A model generated the notes under the pieces. The model saw only the letters and a program-made list of their open reading frames with translations. It ran no database searches and was not told where the DNA came from. 64,000 bases of DNA from Datisca glomerata (Eukaryota > Streptophyta > Magnoliopsida > Cucurbitales > Datiscaceae). The DNA lies in NCBI GenBank assembly GCA_003255025.1, contig QANY01002375.1:1178001-1242000 (forward strand). Reading direction: 5' to 3'. Position numbers and translations under genes: made by a program. The first letter of the stretch is position 1, and every line of letters begins with the position of its first letter. Shown one piece after another: positions 24,451 through 36,800 of the stretch.

Positions 24451-26960
24451 AGTAGAAATTGATTAATGTTAAGAAATTGAGTTTCAACTTAATATATGGA
24501 AGAAGGATTCTGGAATCCAAACCTGACAGAATTTCAATTCACAAATGGAGGGATAAAGTGGCAACAAATATGGAGGAAATTAAGCTCAACGAATAATCTG
24601 GCAAAATTTCACCGAAGAGACAATAGAAGAAAGAAAGGGCAAAATAGGTAGAACGAGAAGTCCCAAAAATCAGTTATCACAAACAAGCCATTTATTAAAC
24701 ACAAAACATGTGGGGTATCAATAATTGGACCACATCCAAGTTTTAAGGATGGATCGTCCATTTAAAAAAAAAAATAGAATATGACCGTGATAAATAATTT
24801 ATTTATCGAAATTACACAATGGTAAATAAATCATTTATCATATTTCGGTCATTTTTGTAATAAATTTTTTTGGACATTTTTACGACTTGAGCTAGGAAAT
24901 GAGTCATTTTTTCAGTCATCTCTTTAAAAAAAGACTAAAAGAAATAGGTAAACTACATGTAATCAATATTTTAATGTGTTTGGCCGACTTGATTTGTGCA
25001 TCTCTAAAACACGATTCGAATCTGTTGAACATCAGCTCCAGTTGAGATTATTCATTACTAAGTGATATCATTTTATTATTATGTATACTTTGTTTCAATT
25101 TTGAAATAAATATAAAAAATATATGAGAAAATAGTAAAATATGCAATAATAAAAAAGAAAAGAAAATTAGTTTAAATCATTTTTATCTTATTCAGAGGAC
25201 ATCATGAGCAATATTTGTTATTCTATGTCTTCTTTTCTTTGTTATTTGTTGAACATATTGGATTGAACATATTGGATTATTCCTTTTCTGTCACAGAGTT
25301 CATGTGTGGGAGAGCATAGAAGACATGAAGGAAAAAAAAGAGCAACGGACGAATAGAGAAGCTTACAATACAAGAAGAATAACCGATAAAATTTCAAACT
25401 TTTTAGGTTAACTGTGAAGACATACCTACGCTTTGGTTGATTTATCAACACATTACTCAATACTAGGAGTTGAAAAGTATGTGTTTTGCACGTGTTAAAA
25501 TAATTTAAAATTCGTATTAAATTCATAAAATAATATTTAAATTCGTATTAACATTGAATTAAATATATTAATTTTGAAAATTATTTTGAATTTAAAATAA
25601 AAGTAAAATAAGTAATGGTAAAAACGTTATCTTCTCATATGTATAAAATTAAACTATAACAGACCAATGGTCGCTAAAAGTTTCGTCCTTGAAGATCAGT
25701 TTTTTTGTAGTGAATATAACTCATCATTATTGACTAAAATATCGTTCATTGTAGACAAATTTCCAAGTTCATCTATATGGATCTTCAAATTCCTATTAAA
25801 TAATAACATAATAGTATAAACTTTTAAGTTTTATAAATGTTAACATGCAAATTATTAGTGAAGTATAAATGAAAAATAAATAAAATACTTAATTTTACTA
25901 TATTTAATAGGACTTAAAAGGTAAAAAATAAAATCAATAGTTTCTCTCTTACCTCATTTTAATATAACTAGTTAAGTTACACATGCATTATACGCTGATA
26001 CTTGTTCATATAAATAAAAAAATTGAATAAAATACATTTATTAGTAAATGAAGTTAGATAACTATAATTATAGCTATTAGAATTTTCATAAGTTTTACTC
26101 ATTAAAATGTCTCAAATTAAGTTAATTATGCTAGAAGAACGTATGTGCACATTCTAGAATACATTTTTTAAAAACATTATTTTTTTAGTAAATTAGTTCT
26201 TTGATTTTTATGTGTCAAATGAACTAAAAGCATGTTTCTTGTACTCATTGAGGATTGATTAAACTTTTTTAAATATTTATTGAAGACGAAATAACTTAAT
26301 ATATTCTCATTTCTATAAATAAAACTCAAATTAGAAAGAACAAAAAATAAGAAGAAAAATTAACAATTAATAGACTCAAGAGTAGTTTTGAAGCTATTAA
26401 ATAAGAAGTGTACAAAATGGTCTAAAAATGATTCTACTTCTCATCTCACTTTAATATATTAAAGATAAATTTTTTTAGCAAACCCAATATTTATACTCTA
26501 GAATTCTTGTAATTAAACTACATGTTACACAAAGTTCGTTGGGTTTAAGGCACCTTAACATTCTCAAACTAAACAAGCCATTTCGGATCATTTTTAAGAA
26601 CCTTTTGAGATGAGTGAATTTACATGGAAGATTAAGAGCAATACCAATTACATACCAAGATGGAACTAAAACTTAATGTAACTGATCTTTCACATAAATT
26701 TTGGTACGTGAGAAATTTATTGAAAGACGGAGAATATGTTGATAGAGAAATACATGCAAATGATTTTCTTGCATTTAAATCCATTGGTTATATTTTCTCT
26801 TGACGATGATCAACGTTCAATAATGCCAATTGACGATGATCTCAAGGAACCACCTAAATCGAAGGTCGACGTTAGATATTGGGATAATTAGGTGGATGGG
26901 CTAATTTTTGTATGATGTTTTGTTAATTGGCCGGAAGTTTATTTGTTTGTAAAAATGATT
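24451..26960. other. AT-rich intergenic DNA, nothing recognised
   Basis: No coding domains seen. The small ORF at 25242-25526 (minus) looks random. A near-duplicate TTGAACATATTGGATTGAACATATTGGATT lies at 25250-25280 (15-bp unit twice). Confidence 0.55.
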
Positions 26961-26964
26961 GGAA

Positions 26965-27062
26965 CTATATTGTTCATCACAGAAGGTCAAACAAATGAGC
27001 ATACGATCTAGCATTTCTGCTATCTCTACATCTGATTTTGAAGTTGATAATGATTTGGCCAT
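26965..27062 (-). pseudogene. Possible ECM29-like first-exon fragment
   Basis: From an ATG at 27062 the minus strand reads MAKSLSTSKSDVEIAEMLDR followed by MLICLTFCDE. From memory this resembles the N terminus of plant ECM29, the HEAT-repeat proteasome adaptor (SDxExxxMLDRMLTRLALCDDS). Similarity stops after about 30 residues and no further ECM29 exon is seen, so if real it is a gene fragment. The match is short. Confidence 0.4.
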
Positions 27063-27119
27063 CTTCGTCTTCTTCAAATAGAGCAGAGAAAAACAGACCA
27101 CGCCTTGACTTCACTTCCA

Positions 27120-29680
27120 AGTCTTGAGCATGACCGACTAAAGAAGAACCAACTAAAAGAGAGGAAATTGGTTTTTGAAGAAAGAAATATAAGTTGGCTT
27201 TTTTGGGGGGGAAATTTTGCCTCATTGGATTTTTGTCCCCCTTCTATATTTTACCTTGTCGTTAGCAGTTTTCAGTGCTCTAGTTCTTTGGTCGTGAATT
27301 ACTTTGCTTCTCATCATTTTTTGGTTGTCTCGTCGTGTTCTTTGGTCATGAATTACTCTGTTTTTCTGATTTCGTTTGCTCTAGTTTTCTGAATTTCTCG
27401 TTTGATTTGCTTTAATTTCTGGTTCTATCGTGATTAAGAGACAGAGTGGAAGAGATTCGGAGAAATCAGAGCTTCAAAGAGGAGAAAGAGGGAATCAAGT
27501 GAGAGAGAGGTGAAGAAGAGAAGGAGGAGACGAGTTTGAGTGTGAGAAGATGTTTGATATTGAGGATTTATAATATAATATATTCATGATATATACTTAT
27601 CTCGGATGGTATATAAAAGTATACAAAAAATATCCTACGGTATATTTAAATATATCATAGTATATCTGTACATAAATTTTTTACAGTTTTATAAAAACAT
27701 TATAGTTATAAAAGATAGTCATTCTTGCAAATATATTTTTTGGTCATTCTCTTATTTATTTTTTAAAAATGGACTACTTCCATAAATGAGCCTTAGAGCC
27801 TTAGAGCACCATGTCGTCGTCATCATCACCACACAAGGAATCTTTCACATGGCAGTTTGAGAGTGGTTATTGAAAAGGATCTGTCGCCGCACTAACTATC
27901 ATATTAACACGTATAACTTTTGACAGATCAAGCTTATCACATTTATACTTACCGTCAATCGGGGACGGATCCACCTTGGTCCCAAGGGGTTAGTTTTTTT
28001 TATGTTTTTATAGCAAATGTTTTTATATCATATTTACTATTAATTTATAGTATATCTCCTTATGGATATGATAATATAGCTCATTGTTATTTGTCTTTTT
28101 CTTTTGAAGAGAGGTTTTGGACTTGAATTCTACTATCTCCAATTTGACATGTCCTTCTCTTTTAGTTACTTTGTTATTTATATTTCATATTAACTTTTAG
28201 CATTGACTTTCGTTTTTTAATTTATTTTTGTATCAAACTATTTACTTTTAAGTTTTATGTGTCTTTTTTTACTAATTTTTTTGCCTAAAAGTACATTCAT
28301 TTTACTTATCCTTACAGTTTTTGTTGTACAATTATTTTTTAAAATTTGTTTCTTACTCCTAAGTACTTGGATATTAATTTAAATGCATAACTTATTTTGA
28401 CATTTTATTTTATCAACATAATGTATTCTAAAATCTATGCTTTCTTAGAAAATGTTATTTTCTATTTAGTTTTGTTTAATTTGGTACTAATAAAGTAATC
28501 ACACATCAAGGCTTTAAAGAAAAACAAAGAATATTATCAATGATTACTGACATTATCAACTATCTTGATATAACTTCAATAAGAATTAGCTATTTACTAA
28601 AAATAATTATCTTAAAATAAATGACAATAAATGAATAAGTGAAACTTTCAGGAAAAAAATAAATATTTAACATTTATCTTCTTATGTCTAACGGTGCCTC
28701 CATAAACTAAAATATTGAATCCACCATTGCCGTCAATCACTATTCACAATAGATCTTTGCCGAGGCCAATCCATCATCTGTAGGGCACTCTAGCGCGACT
28801 CTTGAGTAAGTCATGTTTGGTCTTAGCAAAATTTTATCAAAATATACACAAAAATCTAACTTAAGCTTCATATCTCTAAAAAATCCTTAAGCTTCATGGG
28901 CCCTTTGACGGTCAACTACTACTCGAACTCTCTCGACCCTCTCTGTACCCTTGCTTTTCACGGGGAGAACTCCCCAGCTCTCCCCGTGACCATTTTTTCC
29001 CCTACCTCCCCCCTCTTCTTCTAGCCCTTCTCTTATTCTTCATATTTCTCTCTCTTCTCTTCTTCCTCCCCTCTGTTTTCTTCCATTTTCCTTCTGCCCC
29101 TCTACTTTCCTTTCGTTTTCCTTCTTCCCATCTCCTCCGCTCTCTCTTTCTCTTTTCCTTTCTCCTCTATGGGTTCTGCAGGTCTTTATTTTGCATTTTC
29201 TTAGTGCTTTCAGCGGAGTTCTCTTTCCATTGTGGAAGGTTTTGGTTTCTACTAGTTGTGTAGATATTTGTCCACCAGATCTGCGATCTTTGGTGGTTGT
29301 TTTCTCTTCAGATCTGACGTCTGTGGTGATTTTAGTAGTTTCCTTGTGTGTGACACAACCATGTGTTCTAAATCTGTTCAAGATGATGATGTTCTTCATG
29401 TAAATATGCATTTACAGTGTTAGATGCTCGAGCCAGGATTGGATGGTGGAGGACCGTCGGAACGAGCAACTCGAGCTCTTTTTTATGTGATGTTTATGCA
29501 CATGATTCCCTCCCCGTGCGTTATTAGGTGTATATTGACCGCATCCAACACTTATAATTGTGTATTCGTATTTATACCAGATAGTTTTGTTTAGAATTTT
29601 TTTCTATTTGCATCTCTGCATTGTTTCTATAAAAAAAGTCTCTTGAAAAAATGGATCACTCCATTAATGCTTGTTTATTT
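27120..29680. other. Intergenic DNA with a pyrimidine-rich block
   Basis: Mostly AT-rich. A 200-base CT-rich tract (about 28970-29170) follows a perfect 11-bp hairpin (TCACGGGGAGA 28958-28968; TCTCCCCGTGA 28979-28989). The Lys/Arg/Glu-rich minus ORF 29040-29411 merely reads the tract in reverse. The block could be a 5' UTR or LINE promoter remnant, but no adjoining coding sequence supports that. Confidence 0.5.
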
Positions 29681-29686
29681 TTTTAG

Positions 29687-30141
29687 AGAAAAGTACACAG
29701 GCACTAGGTTGTCTAAAAGACACGGATACCCCATGTAGCTTCAGAAAAGACACGAACCACCCTTGACATTTTATTATGTTGATAAAAAAATCTAAAAATA
29801 TTAATTTTCTTATTAACAACGTTAATTTTTTTTTAAAATACCTAAAATGCCTTTAATCAACCATTTTGCTAACGGGTTTATGTTTATATCAAACCCAAAT
29901 TTTCAAGTTATATCAAACACACCCTTTTATATTAAACCCGAATTCTTAGGTCCGGGTATTTGGATCTCGGGTACGGGTGCACGAGTCTCGGGTAATGGTC
30001 AAAGTCTAAGGTTATTTTGATCATTTTATTTTTAAATGAAACTATTTGTAATAGATTGGACTTATTTTTATTTTTTCTGAAATTACATGGAATGTCTGTG
30101 CTTTTTAGACAATCTCAAGAGATATCTGTGTAGTTTTTTTT
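29687..30141. mobile_element. MITE with long imperfect inverted repeats
   Basis: About 70 bases at the left (AAAAGTACACAGGC ... TTGTCTAAAAGACACGGA ... CATGTAGCTTCAGAAAAG) match the reverse complement of the right end (AAAACTACACAGATA ... TTGTCTAAAAAGCACAGA ... CATGTAATTTCAGAAAAA). The interior is AT-rich and non-coding. Long TIRs suggest a Mutator-like MITE; target duplications are obscured by T-rich flanks. Confidence 0.65.
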
Positions 30142-30249
30142 AATCCAAAATGGGCGCTACTTCATTCGTGTGTCTTAAATAGTCACACTCCACGAATGCT
30201 ATTTTTTGTGTGCTCTAAATTTGAGTGTCAACATATGCAATATGTACTT

Positions 30250-30349
30250 TACAAATTCAGAGTTTTATTTATTTTCTAATGAGATAGATCTATTAAATAT
30301 TCACAAATTCAGAGTTTTATTTATTTTCTAATGAGATTAGATCTATTAT
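30250..30349. repeat. Tandem duplication of about 50 bp
   Basis: ACAAATTCAGAGTTTTATTT through AGATCTATTA occurs at about 30251-30297 and again at about 30301-30349, nearly identical. It lies about 500 bases upstream of the IDM1-like start codon. Confidence 0.85.
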
Positions 30350-30866
30350 TAATTCATAACGGAGTTGAACTCTTATGTTAATTACAAAATTCTTATTAAT
30401 TCATAAGATAACGGTATTAAACAACCTTCTTAATTAGAATCTTTTATTATAATGATGTCCTATCCAAGCACGTTTTTTAATACTTCAATATTTTAGTATC
30501 GAATTTCCGCTGAATGTCCACGGAAATGTGAGTATATGGACGAGCGTAGTTGATAGAGAGTGTTTAATCTACCACGTGGTGAAGCTTTGCATGCGAACTC
30601 TAACGTGGACCACTAATAAACGGATGCAGGATAGTACAGTGCTTTTATACACACAGGATCTTCGTCAATCTTGCCCTCCAGTGACACTGCAGGTGTGTTC
30701 TCTTACTTGGCGAGAAAGTATCAGTCAGAGAGAAAGAGAATTGAAACTATATTTTCCTATTTCCGCTCCGATATTTTCTCTGTTATAATATATTCGTCTT
30801 TTCCATTCTTCATTATCTTGGTTTGTAACAGAACCGACTTTCACATATGCTGTTGCAATCACTTCA

Positions 30867-33800
30867 ATGGCGGCCATTGGAGTACCAATATCTGGTAGGA
30901 AGAGAAAGCGCAAATGCAAGAGGAAGCTCAAGTGTAAGAGAAAACTTCTTGTTAATGAAAGAGTGGAGGTAATGCCGATCTGTTTCAGTGTTTATCTTCA
31001 TCTTTTTCCGTCTTTGGAAATCGGGATTGATTATACTTTAATGGTGGTTTTTACTGTGTCGAATTTCGGGGTTTTTGGCGGGTTCTATTTTATCATTTTT
31101 TTACCAGTTCTATTTTATCATATCGTTACCTGGGTGAATTTTTAATTTTTTTTTTCTTTTGTAGCTACTCTAGCTTTGTTTTTCCTTCTGTTTCATAGTT
31201 GATTAATGATTTATCACTTTGATTGAAGCTACATTGGCGACCCTCGATCTTCTTCTCTCATTAACATTTTCCATCTTTGTTATGTTTTCAATGCTCGATT
31301 AGAATTTGTCGGCGTGGTAAAAAAAACATGTTTTGGGTGACTGCTCTATTGTAAATTTACCTGATCAGTTACTTGTCGTAATGGTTTTGGCGTTTGAATG
31401 GTTTCGCCATTTGTTCGGAATTTTTAATCGTCTAAATAAAAATGTGGAATTAGGTAAGGAGTTTAGAAGATGGTTTCTTGGGTTCATGGCACTCTGGGAC
31501 TGTCGTTGCGTGTAAGAAGGGAGTTCGTCACGTCAAATATGACCATCTTCTTGTGGACGATGAGTCGGATTATCTTATTGAGGTTGTTGACGTTTCTCCC
31601 ATTCTGGAGGGCATTGATTCTGCCGGTGGCGATTCTAACATTTACCGTGGATGCATTAGGCCAATACCACCGCCAGTTGAGTTTGGGGGATGGGGCCTGC
31701 CGTATGGACTGTGTGTCGATGTGTATTACAGGGATGCTTGGTGGGAAGGTGTGATTTTTGACCATGAAGATGGTTCAGAACAGAGAAGAGTTTTCTTTCC
31801 GGATTTGGGTGATGAACTGAAAGTTGGAATTGAGACTTTGCGTATTACACAGGATTGGGATGAGGCTGCAGAAAATTGGCAGCATCGTGGGACCTGGTTA
31901 TTTCTTGAATTGATCGAGCAGCATGAGCAAGATAGGTTTCTTTCTATTTCTGTGAAGCAAATATGGTACGAGGCGCGAGGAAGAGTAGGCTTTCAAAAGA
32001 TTAGGGAGTGGATTTCTAAAGAGAAAGATTTGTGGAAAGAATTGATGATGGAGGTTATTGATGAAAACTCCAATATCAGCTCCCAAGAACTGCTTCGTGT
32101 TTCAGAAATTTCTGGGGACATGTTAATAGAAACCCAGATAATTGAATCTCACGCTATAGTACCCATTCATGATTCTTTCCTTGGTGATATGATGGTTGAT
32201 CAAGATCAAGTTGTTACCCAAGATTTGCTTCGAGTTTCAGAAGTTTATGGGGCCTTGTTACCAGAAACCCAGGAAGTAGTTGAATTTCCTGAACCTGCTG
32301 TTGCTTTTTATAATAGTGCTGAAGTTAATATGATCGAAATTGAATCTCATGCTATAGTACCCATTCAGGATTCTTTCCTTGGTGATATGATGGTTGATCA
32401 AGATCAAGGTGATCAAGATCAAGGTGTTACCCAAGATTCGCTTCGAGTTTCAGAAGTTTATGGGGCCTTGTTACCAGAAACCCAGGAAGTAGTTGATTTT
32501 GCTGAAGCTGCTGTTGCTATTGATAATAGTGCCAAAGTTAATTTGATCGAAATTGAATCTCATGCTATAGTACCCATTCAGGATTCTTTTCTTGGTGAAA
32601 TGATGGTTGATCAAGACCAAGGTGATACTAATGTGTTAGATTCTTGCATGAAGGTCACCGAAGAAGCAGATGAGTATGGTGGCTTGGCCACTGATTTCAT
32701 GCTCTCTGGTCCATGTTCTGGTGCTATCTGCCCCATTCAAGGGATGTCTGATGTGGATGGTGGTTCAAATAGGAACCGGATGACCGGTTCCGGTATATCC
32801 GGCCCAAAGAAATTAGTAATTCGGCTACGTCAAGCTTCAAAAGGGGTACCGTCTAATCCAGAGGGAAATGCAGGCAACAATTCCGTCAGCTGTCATGAAG
32901 TTTTTGCTACCATGTCCAGAAAGGTGAAAAGAAAGCCTAAGTGTCCTAGATTCATTCATACTCCTGTCAGTGCCAAAAGGGATCATCATTCCGAATTCCT
33001 CTCCGATGCTGTCACCAAATATGCTCTTTTGGGAACACAAAATTCTACAAAGAGTTTACGGGAAGATGTCAAGAAGCATATTTTAAAGCTGGGCTGGAAA
33101 ATTGATTGCACACGAGATAGGAGTGATATGCTCAGAGTTCGGTACACCTCACCCAATGGGAAATTTTTTGATTCACTTCTTCAGTTATGTAGACACTTAT
33201 CAGGGATCAGTCTACAAACCCTTCCAACTATCGCTCAAGATGATCGGGGAGGTTTACAAACATCAACTACTGATCTATTCTCATCTCGGGACCTTGAACC
33301 AAAGGAAAATAATCAGAATCCTTATTGTGGTCCTTGGACAGCTCTCACTTGTTCTGATGAAGGATTCTCAAAACCTGTATATTGTCCTCAAGCTGTCATG
33401 AACTATTATATGTACGAGCTAGACAAGAGGGGAAAAAATGCTAGCGATATAAGATCCAATGCAAGGAGGCACCTCTTAGCTGTAGGGTGGGTTTTTTCGC
33501 ACAGAAAGAGAGGAAAGCAACTAGAGTGGCGTTACACTTCACCCAGGGGAAGGACTTACTATTCACTTAGAAAAGCCTGCAAATGTTGTCTGGATGAAGG
33601 AGGAGGATATGAAAATGATTCCTTACCCTGCAGAGCTATGGAAAGCATATCTTCAAGTAAGGAAGATGTGGGCCAATTTGATAGGGAGAAACTATCCTCC
33701 CCAGAAAGGAATACTGATGGACAGCAAAGTTTGGTACCGCTACATGCACTGTGTTCGAGAGATTCTTCCACCAAATCCATGTCAAGAAGACTTGTGAAGC

Positions 33801-36800
33801 TTGTTGACAAAAAATTTGAAGGGATTAGAAAGCAACGCAGAAGGAAGAAGGATAGCATATATGATACTCCCTTACATCAAACCAAACACAACCATCACGT
33901 GAGGCACCAAAAAGATCAAGTTGTCACCAGGCAGAAGTTTAATAAAGGAAGGGTATCTGCAGCCATGATCAAATTAGGAGATGATTTGGTAGGTAATAAG
34001 CCAACACGCATGTTACGGCCAAACAAAAGAGTGCAGAAGATGTTTCCAAATATTTCACATCATAATCCTCGAACTGTACTTTCTTGGTTGATAGACAATA
34101 ATGTGGTATTGCCAAGGGAAAAGGTACATTGCTGCAGTAGGAAGGACCGCCTAACAATGGCAATAGGGCGGATAACTCGTGATGGGATTAAATGCTGCTG
34201 TTGTCAGAAGGTCTTTACTATTAGCGGCTTCAAAGTTCATGCTGGCAGTACCGACCGCAGACCAGCAGCTTGCATCTTTTTAGAAAGTGGCAGGTCTTTG
34301 TTAGATTGCCAGAAACAAATAATACTACATGATGAAAGGATGACTAGTTTCACTAAACAAAATACAGGGAAAGTTGCTTGGCATAAAGGAGACAATGACT
34401 ACATTTGTTCTGTTTGTCATTATGGGGGTGAACTAATTTTATGTGATAAATGTCCCTCCTCATTCCATAAGAGCTGCCTGGGTTTAAAGGTAGATAATTG
34501 TTTTCATTCTTTTCATAATATCATACTTTTTTGTGTTTTTGGGTTGAGTTGAAACTCTTGGCTTCCACAGGAAGTTCCAGAAGGCGACTGGTTCTGCCCA
34601 TCTTGCTGTTGTCAAATATGCCACCAAAGTGAATTAAATGATGAGAGTGATAGCTTGGACGACAATCTTCTCACTTGCCATCAATGCGAGCACAAATGTG
34701 GGTTTTGTAAATCTTATATGTGGTTAGTCAATTACGTAAGCATATCTTTGAAAGAAATTTGTTCACATATGTATTTTTCTTGTTTGATGCAGATCATGCC
34801 TCGTGTTTAGGGATTAAGCGCATGCAAAATTTTAAAAGTGATCCAAAAAAGAGTTGGTTTTGCAGCAAAAAGTGTGCCGAGGTCAACCTATCTTGCTTAT
34901 TATCTGAAAGTTTTTTGAAGTATTCACATTTTTTAAATGAATGAACGAGTGGTTTTTGAAATTTGGTGTGTGCGAATAATTGTTTTGGCTATGTTTTCAA
35001 ATGTTAGATCATTATGAATGATTACTTTGTTAATACTGAAAGGTTTCACATGAGGTGAAGGTACGTAATCTTTGTAGAGGTATATCTTTTGTAGCAAATC
35101 CTGAAAAGGTTTTATGAATGAGCCTCTTGGCCACTTTTTCTCTTTCTTCCCAGTTTTGCCAAGTTGAAAGGTATCTCATTGGAGGACTTGTCACTGGTAT
35201 TGGATTTAGTGTAATTACTAGATGCAAATTGTTAGTATGAGGTTCTGAGAATGAGAGGGAGGAGTCAAAAACTTGATGCCCCTGTCATTGTTTTTACATG
35301 TACTTGGTGTATAATTATTCTAAGATGAAAATATTTCTTACATCTGTTCAAATTATTTCTCCAGATTTCTCGGGGTCTCAACGGGATATTAGGGAAACCA
35401 ATTCCAGTGGGTAATAACAATCTTACCTGGTTGCTAATGAAGGCCACAAAATATGATCCTTCTGATGTTGAGGCCTTCACAGAAAATTACAGCAAGCTCA
35501 GTGTTGCTCTTGATGTGATGCATGAATGTTTTGAGCCTGTTAAGGAACCTCACACAAGAAGAGACCTTGTTGAAGATATTATTTTTAATCGAGGGTAAGA
35601 AATTTTCTTTCCATAGAGTTACTTTCTGAACGTCCTAAGCTTTTGAGGGTAAGAAATTTTCTTTCCATAGAGTTACTTTCTGAACGTCCTATGCTTTTGT
35701 GTTCAGTTTTTATGAATTCATGCTTCATGATGACGGCCAAGGAATCTATCATCCAGTGTCTTCCTTAGGAAAACATCAACTGAAAAATCTTGAGAAAAAA
35801 TTATTTTCATGCTCTGCATTTAATAACTAGAAAGCACAAAAGTCGTTTGGAAGTTGTACAATTGCTTAATTTGCTGGCCCTGGAAAAGAATTAAAATCTT
35901 GAAGTACAAGAATCCTTATAGTCTGCTGCAACACACAATGAAGTTATGATACTGTTCCAAAAGTCACTCATCCAGTGCTATTATATCACAGCCAATTGCA
36001 CTTTAATTATCACCAAGTTTAACCCTGACATTTATGACGTATCAGGTCAGAGCTAAACCGATTAAACTTCGAAGGTTTCTATACAGTGGTTCTGGAAAGA
36101 AATGATGAATTAATTACAGTTGCTCTTGTAAGGTGAGCATGGATTTTCATCTTAAACTACAGTGAATTATTACTTGCTTCATTGAGATGACTTTCCTACT
36201 TTCTTAAGATGTTGTAAAATAATTATTTTCCTGCTGCAGGATCTACGGAGATAGGGTGGCAGAGGTACCTCTTGTTGGTACACGGTTTCAGTATCGTCGT
36301 CAGGGAATGTGTCGCATTTTGATGAATGAACTTGAAAGGGTAATGCTCTAATAGTACATATTCTAAGGTGGATTGATCCCTTGTTCCTTTTATTTTATTT
36401 TGTCAGCTGAACTTAGGGGAAGAATGATTGGAAGAAATTGTAATCAACAAACTTTAGCTTTGAGCTATTTTCCCCTCATAATTCATTACAAATGCTTGGA
36501 ATCGTGTGGATGTGAAGTGCGAACACCCTATGAGTTCGAAAAGAGCAAATTCTCCATAAAGTCACTGTTCTTATTCTTCTTATGTCCTTTTTACGTTGCA
36601 CTTTTTCTTTGAAACGATAGAAACTAGTTATCTCTGCAAGGTCGATGTACATGAAGTGACAGCCATAACGCCATCCTGCTTTAAAGTAGTCTGAAGATTG
36701 AAATAACCATAATATCTATAATTTGTGCTTCAATGAGTTGGGAAAGTTACCGACTAAATGATAATATGTAATCTAAAGTTAGGTAGATCATCCTGCCAAT

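Noticed and set aside
29040..29411. Lys/Arg/Glu-rich minus-strand ORF
   Set aside because: It reads a CT-rich low-complexity tract on the opposite strand; no domain.
31483..31765. Minus-strand 93-residue ORF overlapping the IDM1-like gene
   Set aside because: A shadow of the strongly supported plus-strand Agenet coding region.
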